Shown: positions 43,401-53,432 of the stretch, piece by piece
How positions within the stretch are numbered: position 1 is the first letter of the stretch
Layout of the letters: each line of letters starts with the position of its first letter
Source of the DNA: Kordia sp.
GTDB lineage: Bacteria; Bacteroidota; Bacteroidia; Flavobacteriales; Flavobacteriaceae
NCBI RefSeq assembly: GCF_022447245.1
Contig: NZ_JAKVBC010000014.1
Location: 55,320 to 119,319, forward strand
Length of the DNA stretch: 64,000 bases
Direction of reading: 5' to 3'
Notes under the pieces: generated by a model
What the model was told of the DNA's origin: nothing
What the model saw: only the letters and a program-made list of their open reading frames with translations
The model's database searches: none
Translations under genes and position numbers: made by a program

Positions 43401-44620
43401 GTAACTTCATTGTTATTTTCAATAACTTCTACAGCTTCATGCGATTGTTGTCCAAGAGGTACAGCTTCAAAGGCAAAACTTCCTGTTTCACGAATTAGAT
43501 TTTCTTTTATGAGTGTAGAATTGTTATTTTGATTTACACGAATACAAGTATTTTGATTTAATTCCTTATCTGCCTTTACAATGGATTGATCATCCCAAAC
43601 ATCATTGTCATATCCAACTCCAAAAGGAATAAACATCAATGCATTGTTACGCGCATAAAAAATTCGTGGATTCAAGTTCATTTTGTCAATTGTTTTTGAC
43701 CATTGCATTGCTCTATTAAAACCAAATTTTTGAACTACCGCTGAACTCGGTGTTGTTGTTCTATCTACATTTAGACGATAATATCCATCATCTATATTGA
43801 ATAGTTCAGAACTGTAATTGCCATCATCAAACCACATAGCGCTAGTAGCCTGTGGAAATGTGCTAGTGTATGGAAATGATAAGAAAAAAACTCTGTCTCC
43901 TATGTTTCCTGAGCTCAATAGTGTTCCGTTATTTTCAAATCCTGAAGTTCCAACTGCATATGGTCCTGACGGTACAAATACAGTAGAGTATTCTACATTT
44001 TCTGTAGCCACTAAGTCTCCATTTAGTTTTGCAAGTGATACAACACCGCGGCTTCCGCTTGGAAATGTACTTCCATTTCCAATCACAACTGCCTGTCCGC
44101 TATCATCCGTTACTACATCTTGCACACTTCTTGAAGAAGTTTCTTCTACACTTTTAAGAACGTTTCCGTTATCATCTACTGTGAAGAACAGGTTGTTGGC
44201 CCAAACCAAATAGTTTGGACCATTTGGTTTGAGTTCAACTTTGTGTGAGTCATAGATATTTGGCTCATGTTCGTATGTTTTGAACCAGATCATATTATCA
44301 TCACTGTCTAATTTTATGATACAATATTTATCGCTTTGCTCTGTATTGATATTATGATAATATCCTACTATCAAACGATCTCCATTAGCTGTTTGCACAA
44401 TACTTTTTAGAAACCCATAACTTATTTCTCCGTTTGCGTATGTTTTTACAGAGATAAGTTCTAAGTTACTATCCGTTTTTATAAGTGTTAATTTATTTGT
44501 ACTCACAAATGATCTCGTGCCCCAGTAGAAAAATCCATCGACTTCTCCTATGAAGCTTACAAAAGCATAGCTATTGTTTACTTTGATTTTCTTTATAAAA
44601 AAGTCATTACTTAATGCCAT
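40427..44620 (-). CDS. Large protein with two propeller-like regions and an Ig-like domain, 1397 aa
   Basis: No signal peptide or membrane anchor is visible (MALSNDFFIKKIKVNNSYAF). Residues 1-395 contain propeller-like repeats of the form KLDSDDNMIWFKTYE and LTLIKTDSNLELISVKTYAN. Residues 415-510 are a bacterial Ig-like domain of the invasin type (NPTAIPADGNNTSTITVQLK, then TTSAGTITPAVDNNDGTYTS). A second propeller-like region spans about 515-860 (LLTDNGEVVWRKHLV, FRIDITGNIVWSKLL). The remaining 530 residues are unrecognised. The same propeller pattern occurs in the 2887-residue neighbour. It starts 35 bases after that gene's stop and is joined without spacer to the 1111-residue gene. Confidence 0.65.
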   Translation of the reverse strand: MALSNDFFIKKIKVNNSYAFVSFIGEVDGFFYWGTRSFVSTNKLTLIKTDSNLELISVKTYANGEISYGFLKSIVQTANGDRLIVGYYHNINTEQSDKYCIIKLDSDDNMIWFKTYEHEPNIYDSHKVELKPNGPNYLVWANNLFFTVDDNGNVLKSVEETSSRSVQDVVTDDSGQAVVIGNGSTFPSGSRGVVSLAKLNGDLVATENVEYSTVFVPSGPYAVGTSGFENNGTLLSSGNIGDRVFFLSFPYTSTFPQATSAMWFDDGNYSSELFNIDDGYYRLNVDRTTTPSSAVVQKFGFNRAMQWSKTIDKMNLNPRIFYARNNALMFIPFGVGYDNDVWDDQSIVKADKELNQNTCIRVNQNNNSTLIKENLIRETGSFAFEAVPLGQQSHEAVEVIENNNEVTDVCLATPEPDLENSMIMANPTAIPADGNNTSTITVQLKDADGNNITVGGADVDITTSAGTITPAVDNNDGTYTSILQSTTTEEIAETRFTLNGTQSSQVAPVEFYISSDCYFTSAFRSNGAFDGNSSVCKLGSNRIIIVGGNGNGGVVTLLTDNGEVVWRKHLVLVERSLGLSSVAACPDGQSAIVLGHYATGQTNRVHLVVFRIDITGNIVWSKLLYSPNTRFSTGIKALENTNGSQKYLITAWFNQFGTTDDMELYKLDENGNMITSRKVVGVSDEQIMGVVTTPFGFTILGSATTPSGQTIRHGIVLSFNDNLGLSWGKRLGNGSYLYTTGAIATSVTSENYIVAGIQDNTNKLFISRFNNGLNSYSVKTTNLGATTDKLSPSVRLVDGENGAFYCIANYTSDRAAEVLKFDGQLNELWRRKLDFDSKNSISQLVNDANQQLYLVGGIVDTNSAYLAKTNLELQNCISENVAATPYAQETFTTADFAPTLGDLSYTFQNTSINVTDIAAERRDYCSENCNTTSIPPNEHTVIQSPNFYLQAAGSTGNDGSAEGIHTRWVFSGALGEKHLPKGNYAGNTNNFNKEDDFVRVYRTPYTKVAQTIDFATAPNIVDDANALWIYNIEGKNFHVYFRDQVKYTQVRSVVNPATNSLGFMQNYGDELVEVESKRHLFFAVEAKLSSSASGSSLQTETLSVSTNTLIALKKATNRKTFAGTALQNVRLLCENGRSFRCIGTNTYLTEIRVELYGDFIENANESQAWTQMGSYALTLDDTTALEQLEPSVGLVNGNWPRFNDDATVNIANYVDKWNVVEADIHDRNLKQVVEKYIQLSDDINNPKAIEEIPVDENIVVEGEDDVMEVSNLDMLNIASYDYHMARMLGLGFLDTAAQVQQGEFVYIAEYVTFGDLEDGQGAREVQHLSMSLPTATSDERLPLPIALDEVIPGAYFGTETSEPSSITDVDGYTHDGKKRYVTLYANQIPEDVYNPPF

Positions 44621-44655
44621 CTTATTATTTTTTTAACTGTCAATTTTATTTTTTG

Positions 44656-47600
44656 TTACTGAGCTAGCACGATGTCTTCGGCTCTTGCTGTGTAATCAAT
44701 TATATATTTATTTACCTCCCAAATGAGGTATCTGAATTTGAAGCTTAGCCTTGCTGCATTGATTTGCTTGCTGTCATGCATAATGATTGCTTGCGAATAG
44801 TCTTTTGAATATAGCACTTTGTATGCATCATCATCTTGATCTGTAGCTTTATCAAATACGCGTATTGCACCTCTGTGTCCAACCGTACTTCCATCTTCAA
44901 ATATTTCTTCTTCTCCATTAATTTGTGCAATTGGAATTTTTGGAATATTGAACGGTTCTGGATTACGGATTAAGATTGCTATTACATTTCCATCACCATC
45001 AAGAATTTTGTTGAATTCTGTGTTTACTGGTGGATCTAATGGTGTCATTCCTAACACACCTTCTAACAATCTGTCAAATACATCTAGATATTGCGTTTCT
45101 ATGGCATCACTATTTGCATCTGGGTTTTCGTCTACAATATTGTATGCTGTTGTAATATCAGCTGGTGTTAGATTTGGAAGTTCCACATTAAAGACTGCTT
45201 GTCTATTATTCGCTGGATCATCCTCATCTACCAACATATAGCTGTTTACTTGTGCTTCAAAGTTTTGATAACGTGACGTTTGGAATACGTAATTGTGTAC
45301 TTGTTGACTTGAAACGACATCTTCTTCTGCTTCAAACGCATTGTAAACTAACGCTGTATACAGTTTTAGAGGTTTCAAATTCGTCAAGGTTACAGAGTAT
45401 GCATAGCTTTGTGGCTGAATTGCATTTCCTATGGTAAACGTACACTCGATTGCCTCATCATTTTCGTTGATGTAATCAATGAAATTGTTTAGCATTCTGA
45501 TATTCAACGGAATTCTAGGATCGTTATCATCAATCCATGGTACGCCGCCTTCTCCATTTCCTTCTGGTAATGGCACCGTTTCTTCATTGTAATCGATTGG
45601 TAACGGATATGGAATTGTTACATTACTTACTGGATCTTTGATGGCAATATGCATCGAACCTGTTATTGGATCGGAACCTAAGTATCCTTCCCAAGAACGC
45701 AGCATATGGTACGCTAACGGTTTTGTAAAGTATAGCGTAATTCTACATTGCTCTTGTCCATAGAATACTGGTTTTGCTTGCAATAAACTTCCATCTGCAT
45801 TTGGATACGATTTGTCATAGTCTATGTACTGACGTAACGATGTTAATGGATATGAATCTGGATTTGTAAGTTTTCCTGATATACTTGGATTTCCATTGCT
45901 ATCTGCACGGTTGATGATATTATTATTTTCATCATATTCGTTTCCATAGGTGACACCATATGCATCGTGGAAGTGTCCAATTGGGCCTGCCGTTTTGAAT
46001 CCGTAGTAGTAATCGAATACTCCTGCGTTTTCACCGTTGTCTACTTCATCTTTTAATTGATAGTGAACATAGAACGTTGAGTTTGGTCTCCAGATAGGTT
46101 GTGCAGTTCTTTGCACTGCTTCTTCCATATCTTCTTGCTCTTGCTCAATAGCGTCCATTCCTGGAATTGTTTGATTGTATTCGTGTTGCTCAATAGATAA
46201 CCAACATACTTCTTGTACAGATGTGTTACATACTTGCGGATCTTCATCTGTTCCTCCACCAGAACAACCACAATCTCCTGCTTCTTCCAAAAGTCTAATT
46301 AATTCTACAGCAGAAGCATTTAAATCTCTAAATCGAAGTATTTGCTCATGATGTCCAACTAAACCTTTTATTCTGTTTAGTATGACAACATAGTTATCAT
46401 ATTCTGTTGATACAGCAGCAGGCAATGTTACACCTGGCACATTTGCTAAGTCTTTGATTACTTGTCTGAATGCATCAAAACAATCGATATTGGCATCTAC
46501 TTGCTCGCTTGTTTCTGTATTTAAGAAACACTCGTTGTATAAACGAACCAATTCGTCATACGCAGCACAGATGATAGGATCTTTTTTACAATCTCCAGCA
46601 CACTGGCAGTCACCAAGTTCATAGATTTTGTCTAAAATGATATTTGCATATTCAAGTGCTCCATCTAACGTTGGTGGTCTTGCTACTTCTGGATATCTGA
46701 TTAAAGCATTTATATCAGTAGATAATTCTACTAATAACCCATATTGTGAATTTTGAGCATCAAAGAGTTCAATACTGTCAATCATTTTTAAGAAACAAGC
46801 CCAATTATCGTTGAACAAGTCTTTGGCATTGTAATCAATACAGGCAAATAATGCTTCTTTTAAGAATGTATGGAATTCGCAAAGCACTTCCTCTTTATTA
46901 CAATCTCCACCTCCATCATCGACTGGACAGAATTCTTTTTCTAATTGCAAGTTTTGCTCTAAAGTTCTAATCTCACTAATGACTACAGGTTGTATTCTGG
47001 CATTGTCAATTAATGTATTGTTTTTAACGAATGTGAATAATCGCTTTTCTAATTGTGTTGTTTTCACTTCTTTCTTCGTCACACAACTTGACAACTCGTC
47101 TTTTAATACTGCTAAGTATTCATTTGTAACCAATGTATAGTTCTTTTGCTCACCATCGAAGTGGATATCTTTGATACCAGCAATTGGTGTTGGCGTATTA
47201 AAATCGAACGTAGCATCAATAGCTAAACTTTCATCATTTTGAATAGCAATTCTGTAGATTGGAGCTGCATTGTTGGCTACAATTACACTATTTGATACGT
47301 CTGAACCTGTAAGTTTCCAATTTCTGAATATTGGTAATTTACGCGAACTAATTTCCTTAAATTCTTTATCGTTATAAGGAATGTATGTGATGGTAGATTC
47401 TGAAGCAGTGATATTGTCAAGAATAAAGTATAATCTATCTTCATGCATGAGCATATCTGTAATTTCAACCTGTGATTTACTGTTGATCAAATAGTTGAAT
47501 TTCAACTGTAAATTGGCATCAAAATGTACTATTATTGTGCTGTGCGGAAGTGGGGAACTTGTAGATCTTCTACGAATTCCAATCATCAATCCTCCTTCCG

Positions 47601-50600
47601 GATCTAAACAGCTAGCACCAACTTCATACCAGTATTTTCTACCGTTGTTTAATCCTGTTTGATTGATAACATCACCATTTTCATTGATCTCCAATACGTA
47701 TAAACGATCTCTTGTACTCGATAGACAAGTAATAAAGAATGTTCTCTTATTCGTTTTTACAACAGACATTCTATATTCATCTAAAGCTTGCTCACAAGTA
47801 AAGTAACGTTGCCACAGAATGTTTCCGTTTGTATCAACTTTTAAATAGTATAACCTATTAGAATATCCTCTACCAATGATTAGTAAATTTCCATCTGAAA
47901 GTTCTTCAATTTCTTTGAATCGAACTGGTTTTGAACCATCAATGTAATACGCTTTACTGAATACAACTTTTCCTAAAGCGTTGAGTTTTGTCAACACACC
48001 ATCATTGTAGTTAGATCCTGCCACATTTACAGATGGATATCCAACTGCATAGAAATTACCTCCGATATATTTCATTTTTGAATACCAATTCACACGTTGT
48101 GAGTTCGTCTCTGGATGGAAGTATTTGTAAGCGTTAAAAATCGTATTTGAAACACTGATTGCATTTGTATTTAACACAACACTTTTTACACCTGCTGATG
48201 CAACTGGTTGTAATTCAGTTTTTGTTTTACCGCAACCTTCTTCTCCAATGATCATAGTACTGGATGCCAGTAATGATTTTAATGCTGCAATTTCATTATC
48301 ACATTCTTTTTGTGTTTTGAAGTATTCAATACGTCTTGCAATTACTTCACCTCTGTTGTCAACAATATTGAAGTAATATCTTCTGTCCACTGTTTCTTTA
48401 ACAACAATGCTATCTTTTTCATTTAGAATAGCCGCCACTGATATTTTTAATTCATTAATAGCCGCTTCTTTTGAATAATAGCGTGTACTACTACTTAGTA
48501 CAATTTCGCATTGCTCATTGTATACTCTGAATCGATATTCATCGATTCCATCGTTATCGATTTCATTGTAAATTTCTGCTACAATTTGCTTTTTAGGCGT
48601 TGTATTGGCTTGTACTGAACAACCTTCTGCTTCTAACTGTGCTAATTCTGCTTGCAATTCTTCTAATTGTGCTTGTTGTGCCGCTGTTAGTGGAATAATT
48701 TGTCCTGTTTCACTATCATAGGTTGCTTCTTGCAATTCTGCAATTTGCTCACGTACCGCACGAATTAAATGCGCATTGGCAGATTTTGGTGTCACTGTAA
48801 TTTTTGATGTTAATTCATCTTCATTTGTATATGTGACAACGCTGTTTAATTCTAATTTTGTTTTATATACTTCTTCAATTAACTCATATTGAGGTGTACT
48901 TGTCGTATCACTTAAGATTGTCTTGTAATAACGAATTGTAACACCTTCTGCATAGGTTGTTAACTTCAACTTTGTAGTGACTGAAGCTTCTGGTAAAATG
49001 ATGATTAATCGGTCTGCATTACTAAATTGTAATGATTTTGCAAAATCATGATTGTTTTCTACGTCTGTCACTTCCAAACAACCTACAGCTACTGGCTCAT
49101 TAGATGAAATTAGTAAGGTTTCAGTACTTCTTATTGGTGCTGCAAAAGAAGATCCACCTGTACTACCGTAATGTCTGCTTAAGTATAAGGTGCTAAAGAT
49201 TTGTGCATTTGCTCCAGAAGAAGCAAATTCATAATCAGATTTTACACGAACTGAAACATTCAAGTTTTCTGCATCCACAGACACATTTGTAAACTCAAAG
49301 CTCGTTAATGGTTCGCTATTTTTATCAAATAATAAAGTATTAATAGCAGTTAAGTAGGTTTCTGCAAGTGCTACTAAATTCGTGGCAATACCATCTGCTT
49401 GCGTATAAATAAGAGCAGTATTTGTTCCTAAATTAGGATAAGAGTTTGAACCATTTATTAAGGCACGCATACGATCAAGGTAAACTGTATCAATATTTTC
49501 TCCATTCGTAGCATGAACTAATGGAATAGACCAATTCATGTCTTGCACATAAATTGTTTGTTCCAAATCACCTGTTCCCTCTTCAATAGAGTAATAAGCA
49601 CCATCAATATAATGACCTACATATCCATTTGGTCTGTAATATTTAGTTCCTAATGGTTTTTCTAAGAAATCAGAACAATCGCCTGTATGTTCTGTAGAAA
49701 CACAGTATAATTCAGATGGTGTAAATCCGTATTCCTCAGGAATAAACCAACCTGGCTCACCGGCTTCCATGTACGAGAATGGATTTGTAGCTAACAATCG
49801 GATAGAATCATATTGCTCTCCATTTCGTTGCCTGTATCCAATAGGCAAATGATCCAGACTGTCTCTTTGATCTGTTGGCACAACTGCTTTGAATGGATGG
49901 TAAGGTTTCCAAGTGTTTCCATCTGCCATGTAAATACCAATGTTTTCAATTGAGTATTTGTGTTTTACTTGCCGTAATTCGTGTCCACCACGCACTACTT
50001 TATTTGGCGGAATTAAATCTGTAAAGTTTTTAGCAGCTCCTGTATGACCTCCAATTTTGTCTGATATTGCTCCAGGCACTAAACCTTTCATTGCTTTGAA
50101 GTCGATATAGGTATCTAAAGGAATAACTTTATCAATATTACTCGCAACTGGCACGTTCGGGAAGTAATTCAACTCAAACGTTTCATTTGTTAACATGTGT
50201 ACACCTTGTACTGCTTCTTTGGTTCTGTCTGGATAGTTTGGATTACTTCCGTCAGATAAAGCTGGAATTGGCGTTCTGTCCACTTCTTTGTTTTTTTCCC
50301 ACTTCAGTTTTACTTTGAACGTTTTACAGATTTTCACAATGATTCTGATACATACACGTACTCTAATTTGCGCAAATAGTAAGAATGGTTTTGCTGCTTC
50401 TGCAGATAAAATTGCATCAAGGCTCACTCGGAATCCAACAATCTTCCATACACTGATTTTGATAGTTCCTCCAAAGGCAATGTAACCTCCTAATTGGAAT
50501 CGTTCAAAGCTTATAAAGCCTCCAACTTCTACATACGCACTAATTTCGACTTTGATACCAAAGAAGTTTTTTTTCAATGATAAATCGACTCTTGCTCCAG

Positions 50601-53319
50601 CTTCAATTCCTCGTGCAGAAAGCATTAAGAATGATTGAGCTGTGATGATGGTTAAGACTCGTGCTGAGATTGGTGATTGCTTTGTACCGAAGTTTAGATA
50701 CCAAGCTGACGGATTGTTAAAGAAGAATCCTGCTTGTACTTCTGCGTATAGATCGATAATCCAACCGTTTGATTTTGGCAATTGATAATCGGCTCCAAAC
50801 CAGAATTCGAATGAATCGTCTCCAACAGCAACACCTGCAAAGAATGGTGGTTCTGTGTCATCTAAGATTCCTAAACGTTCTCCAAGTACATTGGCTCTAC
50901 CATCTAAGATAAATACCGATGGTAAGGATAATATTGCCATGAGTCGCGTAGAGAATAAGAATCCATCATCATGCATGGTTCCTAGTACTGTTCCTGCTCC
51001 AACGGCAACTGGCAAATTGTATTGATTGGTTCGTGGTGGCCCACTGAATTTGTCAATATTTACGCCTCGTTTTGGATAGGTGTAGTAGTCATACCAAGTA
51101 TCTTCACCTGATACCAGCCCGATCGCTTCTTTTTCGGCAACGTATTTGTATCCGAGCAACCCTCCAAATCCGTAGAATGCTAGTCCTGTTGCTGCCAATG
51201 GAATCGGCGTTGGCATTTCAATTCCTGCTTCTATGATGAATGCAGGTTCTTTTGGTTGCAAACGCATGTGTGCCGCTCCACTGATTCTTGCTTTTGGAAG
51301 TTTTAATCCAATTTTCCCTTCGTATTCAGGAGATTCTCCTGGTTCAGGAATTGATAACATTCCGTTGATGATTGCTAAGGCAGAATCTGGATCCGCAGTT
51401 CCTGGAATGATTAAATCTACTTCAATAGTTTGAATGCGCAAGAAACTGTGTCCATCACCTCCATGTTCATCATTATCGGTTGTGTAGTAGTATTTGATTC
51501 CTTCTCCACGTGCATCAATTCCTAATGGATCTAAACTGATGGCACCATCAAATCCCCAATAGTTGTATTTACGCATGACACCATTGTGCTCTTGTTGATG
51601 CGATCCGAAGTGAATTCCAGTTACGGCAATTTCAATTGGTCCAAGGTTCAATGAGATATTTGTTGGAATAAACGCATTTCCTCCAACAATTTCGATAGAT
51701 CCATCTTCGTACACACGTAGTTTAGGAATCACAATTTTTTGATCGCCTAATACGCGTTGCATAATCGCATTTTGGAACGAGATTTCGCAAGATGTACCTA
51801 CATAAAAGTTGTCATCTTCTCTTCCTAACTCTAATGTTAGAAAGTTAATTGTCATAAAATCAAATAGATTTAATGGAATTCCTTGTGGTTCAGAGGCTGT
51901 AAGATTAAAGTCGCCTTCTTCATTTAAGTGACCATTGATTTCAATAAGTGCTTCATTACCGTCTCCGTCTTTTAGTTTTGGAATTTTTAAGCGTCCCGCA
52001 ATATTAGATTCTATGATCGAATTTTGCTTGAACGTTATGTCAAAGTTTTTGAAACCAAGTTCCCAATTACCAATATTTACTGGCATGTAATCGTCGTTTG
52101 TATTTGGTGTTCCGTTTACAGTTTCTAAGGCAACTGTTCCTGAAACGCCTCCTGTACCAATAAGCATGTTGTAACCAGCTATTCTTAATGTAGAGTTATC
52201 AACATTATTGAACCATTTATTTGGTAATGTAATTGCGGCTAATTCAGCGTATACTCCACGAAAATCATCTGATCTTCCATCTGCTGTTGCTTCTGGAATG
52301 TTTCTGTCTTTTCGCAGATCTAACTTTAAGTTAGAAAATTCTACTTGCAATCCTGTTTTTCCTATTTCAGAGCGCTTGAAGTCGAAACTATCTTCGTTAA
52401 AAAATTCGAATCCTTTTTTACTTGAAATTTTAAATCGACCTACATTATAAATCAATCTTGAATGATAAGGTTCTGGCAGTACTTCTCCAATTTCAATCGT
52501 TGCTGGATCTACATCAGGATAATCTGTTGCACCTGTATAAATAGGTCTTAACCATTTTCTAGGAAATTGTAACGCAAGATCAATATCTGTAATTTCAAAA
52601 TTGAATTGCGGTATAAGTATTTGATAGAAATCTTCTTTTTCTAATCTTCCAAAATAACGATCAAACAAGGCTTTTACTCTACCATATAATTCGTCAAATG
52701 AAAATCCTGCATCGTTTAAAAATAGAGTTACAACAATATCTATAATTTCATAGTTGTTTTGACCTACAAAATCCATAATTTCATTAGTACTCACTAGCAA
52801 ATCTTGATCATCTGTCAACCCTAGAGTTTCAGAAAACTCATTGTTAAATTGATTTACAAACTCTCCGATTCCGCCACCTTCAGGTATAAAGGTTTCAATT
52901 GCATCTAGTAAAAAAGCTTCTTTTGTAGTTCCAGCTATTTCAAATAAAATTTCAACAATAGAATTGATAGCATTATCAAAGCTATTGAAGCTAAATTGAT
53001 TTTTGTATCGGATAATTGTCCAATAGTAATTTAATACAATTGGAATTTCTATACTGTTTTCAACATTTCCTGGATTTAGTAATAGTTTCAATCCATCAGT
53101 TCCTGGAAAAGAGATTCCGACATCTTCAAAAATAATTGCGGTAAGACGATATTCACCAAACTCTCTATAAAATGTTTTGTGAACTACAAAATCTTTAAAG
53201 TATATATGTTCCAGAATGGTATCTAAGCCTTCTTCTACGAAACTCAAACTTGCAGGAAGATTATCAAAAGATATGAGATCTTTTACACTAGGATAAAATA
53301 TGTTATTATTTTCCGGCAT
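44656..53319 (-). CDS. Giant modular protein, 2887 aa
   Basis: This is the largest gene of the operon. There is no signal peptide (MPENNNIFYPSVKDLISFDN), no obvious membrane helix and no sorting domain. Residues about 1-540 are mixed. Residues 540-1130 form a long beta-rich stretch with alternating small and aromatic residues (GLAFYGFGGLLGYKY, GGFISFERFQLGGYIAFGG). A coiled coil lies near 1520-1575 (AQQAQLEELQAELAQLEAEG). Residues 1740-2075 are propeller-like (YYLKVDTNGNILWQRYF). Residues 2130-2350 hold a duplicated Cys-rich helical module (CEFHTFLKEALFACIDYN; CAAYDELVRLYNECFL), each closed by a C-x-C pair. The last 530 residues are again beta-rich. I recognise no enzyme. A tape-measure-independent scaffold, baseplate or giant effector role is only speculation. 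Confidence 0.65.
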   Translation of the reverse strand: MPENNNIFYPSVKDLISFDNLPASLSFVEEGLDTILEHIYFKDFVVHKTFYREFGEYRLTAIIFEDVGISFPGTDGLKLLLNPGNVENSIEIPIVLNYYWTIIRYKNQFSFNSFDNAINSIVEILFEIAGTTKEAFLLDAIETFIPEGGGIGEFVNQFNNEFSETLGLTDDQDLLVSTNEIMDFVGQNNYEIIDIVVTLFLNDAGFSFDELYGRVKALFDRYFGRLEKEDFYQILIPQFNFEITDIDLALQFPRKWLRPIYTGATDYPDVDPATIEIGEVLPEPYHSRLIYNVGRFKISSKKGFEFFNEDSFDFKRSEIGKTGLQVEFSNLKLDLRKDRNIPEATADGRSDDFRGVYAELAAITLPNKWFNNVDNSTLRIAGYNMLIGTGGVSGTVALETVNGTPNTNDDYMPVNIGNWELGFKNFDITFKQNSIIESNIAGRLKIPKLKDGDGNEALIEINGHLNEEGDFNLTASEPQGIPLNLFDFMTINFLTLELGREDDNFYVGTSCEISFQNAIMQRVLGDQKIVIPKLRVYEDGSIEIVGGNAFIPTNISLNLGPIEIAVTGIHFGSHQQEHNGVMRKYNYWGFDGAISLDPLGIDARGEGIKYYYTTDNDEHGGDGHSFLRIQTIEVDLIIPGTADPDSALAIINGMLSIPEPGESPEYEGKIGLKLPKARISGAAHMRLQPKEPAFIIEAGIEMPTPIPLAATGLAFYGFGGLLGYKYVAEKEAIGLVSGEDTWYDYYTYPKRGVNIDKFSGPPRTNQYNLPVAVGAGTVLGTMHDDGFLFSTRLMAILSLPSVFILDGRANVLGERLGILDDTEPPFFAGVAVGDDSFEFWFGADYQLPKSNGWIIDLYAEVQAGFFFNNPSAWYLNFGTKQSPISARVLTIITAQSFLMLSARGIEAGARVDLSLKKNFFGIKVEISAYVEVGGFISFERFQLGGYIAFGGTIKISVWKIVGFRVSLDAILSAEAAKPFLLFAQIRVRVCIRIIVKICKTFKVKLKWEKNKEVDRTPIPALSDGSNPNYPDRTKEAVQGVHMLTNETFELNYFPNVPVASNIDKVIPLDTYIDFKAMKGLVPGAISDKIGGHTGAAKNFTDLIPPNKVVRGGHELRQVKHKYSIENIGIYMADGNTWKPYHPFKAVVPTDQRDSLDHLPIGYRQRNGEQYDSIRLLATNPFSYMEAGEPGWFIPEEYGFTPSELYCVSTEHTGDCSDFLEKPLGTKYYRPNGYVGHYIDGAYYSIEEGTGDLEQTIYVQDMNWSIPLVHATNGENIDTVYLDRMRALINGSNSYPNLGTNTALIYTQADGIATNLVALAETYLTAINTLLFDKNSEPLTSFEFTNVSVDAENLNVSVRVKSDYEFASSGANAQIFSTLYLSRHYGSTGGSSFAAPIRSTETLLISSNEPVAVGCLEVTDVENNHDFAKSLQFSNADRLIIILPEASVTTKLKLTTYAEGVTIRYYKTILSDTTSTPQYELIEEVYKTKLELNSVVTYTNEDELTSKITVTPKSANAHLIRAVREQIAELQEATYDSETGQIIPLTAAQQAQLEELQAELAQLEAEGCSVQANTTPKKQIVAEIYNEIDNDGIDEYRFRVYNEQCEIVLSSSTRYYSKEAAINELKISVAAILNEKDSIVVKETVDRRYYFNIVDNRGEVIARRIEYFKTQKECDNEIAALKSLLASSTMIIGEEGCGKTKTELQPVASAGVKSVVLNTNAISVSNTIFNAYKYFHPETNSQRVNWYSKMKYIGGNFYAVGYPSVNVAGSNYNDGVLTKLNALGKVVFSKAYYIDGSKPVRFKEIEELSDGNLLIIGRGYSNRLYYLKVDTNGNILWQRYFTCEQALDEYRMSVVKTNKRTFFITCLSSTRDRLYVLEINENGDVINQTGLNNGRKYWYEVGASCLDPEGGLMIGIRRRSTSSPLPHSTIIVHFDANLQLKFNYLINSKSQVEITDMLMHEDRLYFILDNITASESTITYIPYNDKEFKEISSRKLPIFRNWKLTGSDVSNSVIVANNAAPIYRIAIQNDESLAIDATFDFNTPTPIAGIKDIHFDGEQKNYTLVTNEYLAVLKDELSSCVTKKEVKTTQLEKRLFTFVKNNTLIDNARIQPVVISEIRTLEQNLQLEKEFCPVDDGGGDCNKEEVLCEFHTFLKEALFACIDYNAKDLFNDNWACFLKMIDSIELFDAQNSQYGLLVELSTDINALIRYPEVARPPTLDGALEYANIILDKIYELGDCQCAGDCKKDPIICAAYDELVRLYNECFLNTETSEQVDANIDCFDAFRQVIKDLANVPGVTLPAAVSTEYDNYVVILNRIKGLVGHHEQILRFRDLNASAVELIRLLEEAGDCGCSGGGTDEDPQVCNTSVQEVCWLSIEQHEYNQTIPGMDAIEQEQEDMEEAVQRTAQPIWRPNSTFYVHYQLKDEVDNGENAGVFDYYYGFKTAGPIGHFHDAYGVTYGNEYDENNNIINRADSNGNPSISGKLTNPDSYPLTSLRQYIDYDKSYPNADGSLLQAKPVFYGQEQCRITLYFTKPLAYHMLRSWEGYLGSDPITGSMHIAIKDPVSNVTIPYPLPIDYNEETVPLPEGNGEGGVPWIDDNDPRIPLNIRMLNNFIDYINENDEAIECTFTIGNAIQPQSYAYSVTLTNLKPLKLYTALVYNAFEAEEDVVSSQQVHNYVFQTSRYQNFEAQVNSYMLVDEDDPANNRQAVFNVELPNLTPADITTAYNIVDENPDANSDAIETQYLDVFDRLLEGVLGMTPLDPPVNTEFNKILDGDGNVIAILIRNPEPFNIPKIPIAQINGEEEIFEDGSTVGHRGAIRVFDKATDQDDDAYKVLYSKDYSQAIIMHDSKQINAARLSFKFRYLIWEVNKYIIDYTARAEDIVLAQ

Positions 53320-53432
53320 AATTTATATTATTTATGAACAGTTTTTAATGGAAAAAATGTTCTTAGTTATTGTGATACGCATAGTGCGTAGTTTTGTGTG
53401 TTTTTTCATAGTATTCGAGATACTTTATATGC

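Noticed and set aside
44656..53319. Tc-toxin or RHS-type giant toxin
   Set aside because: No RHS/YD repeats, SpvB or TcdB motifs or toxin-tip domain could be seen.
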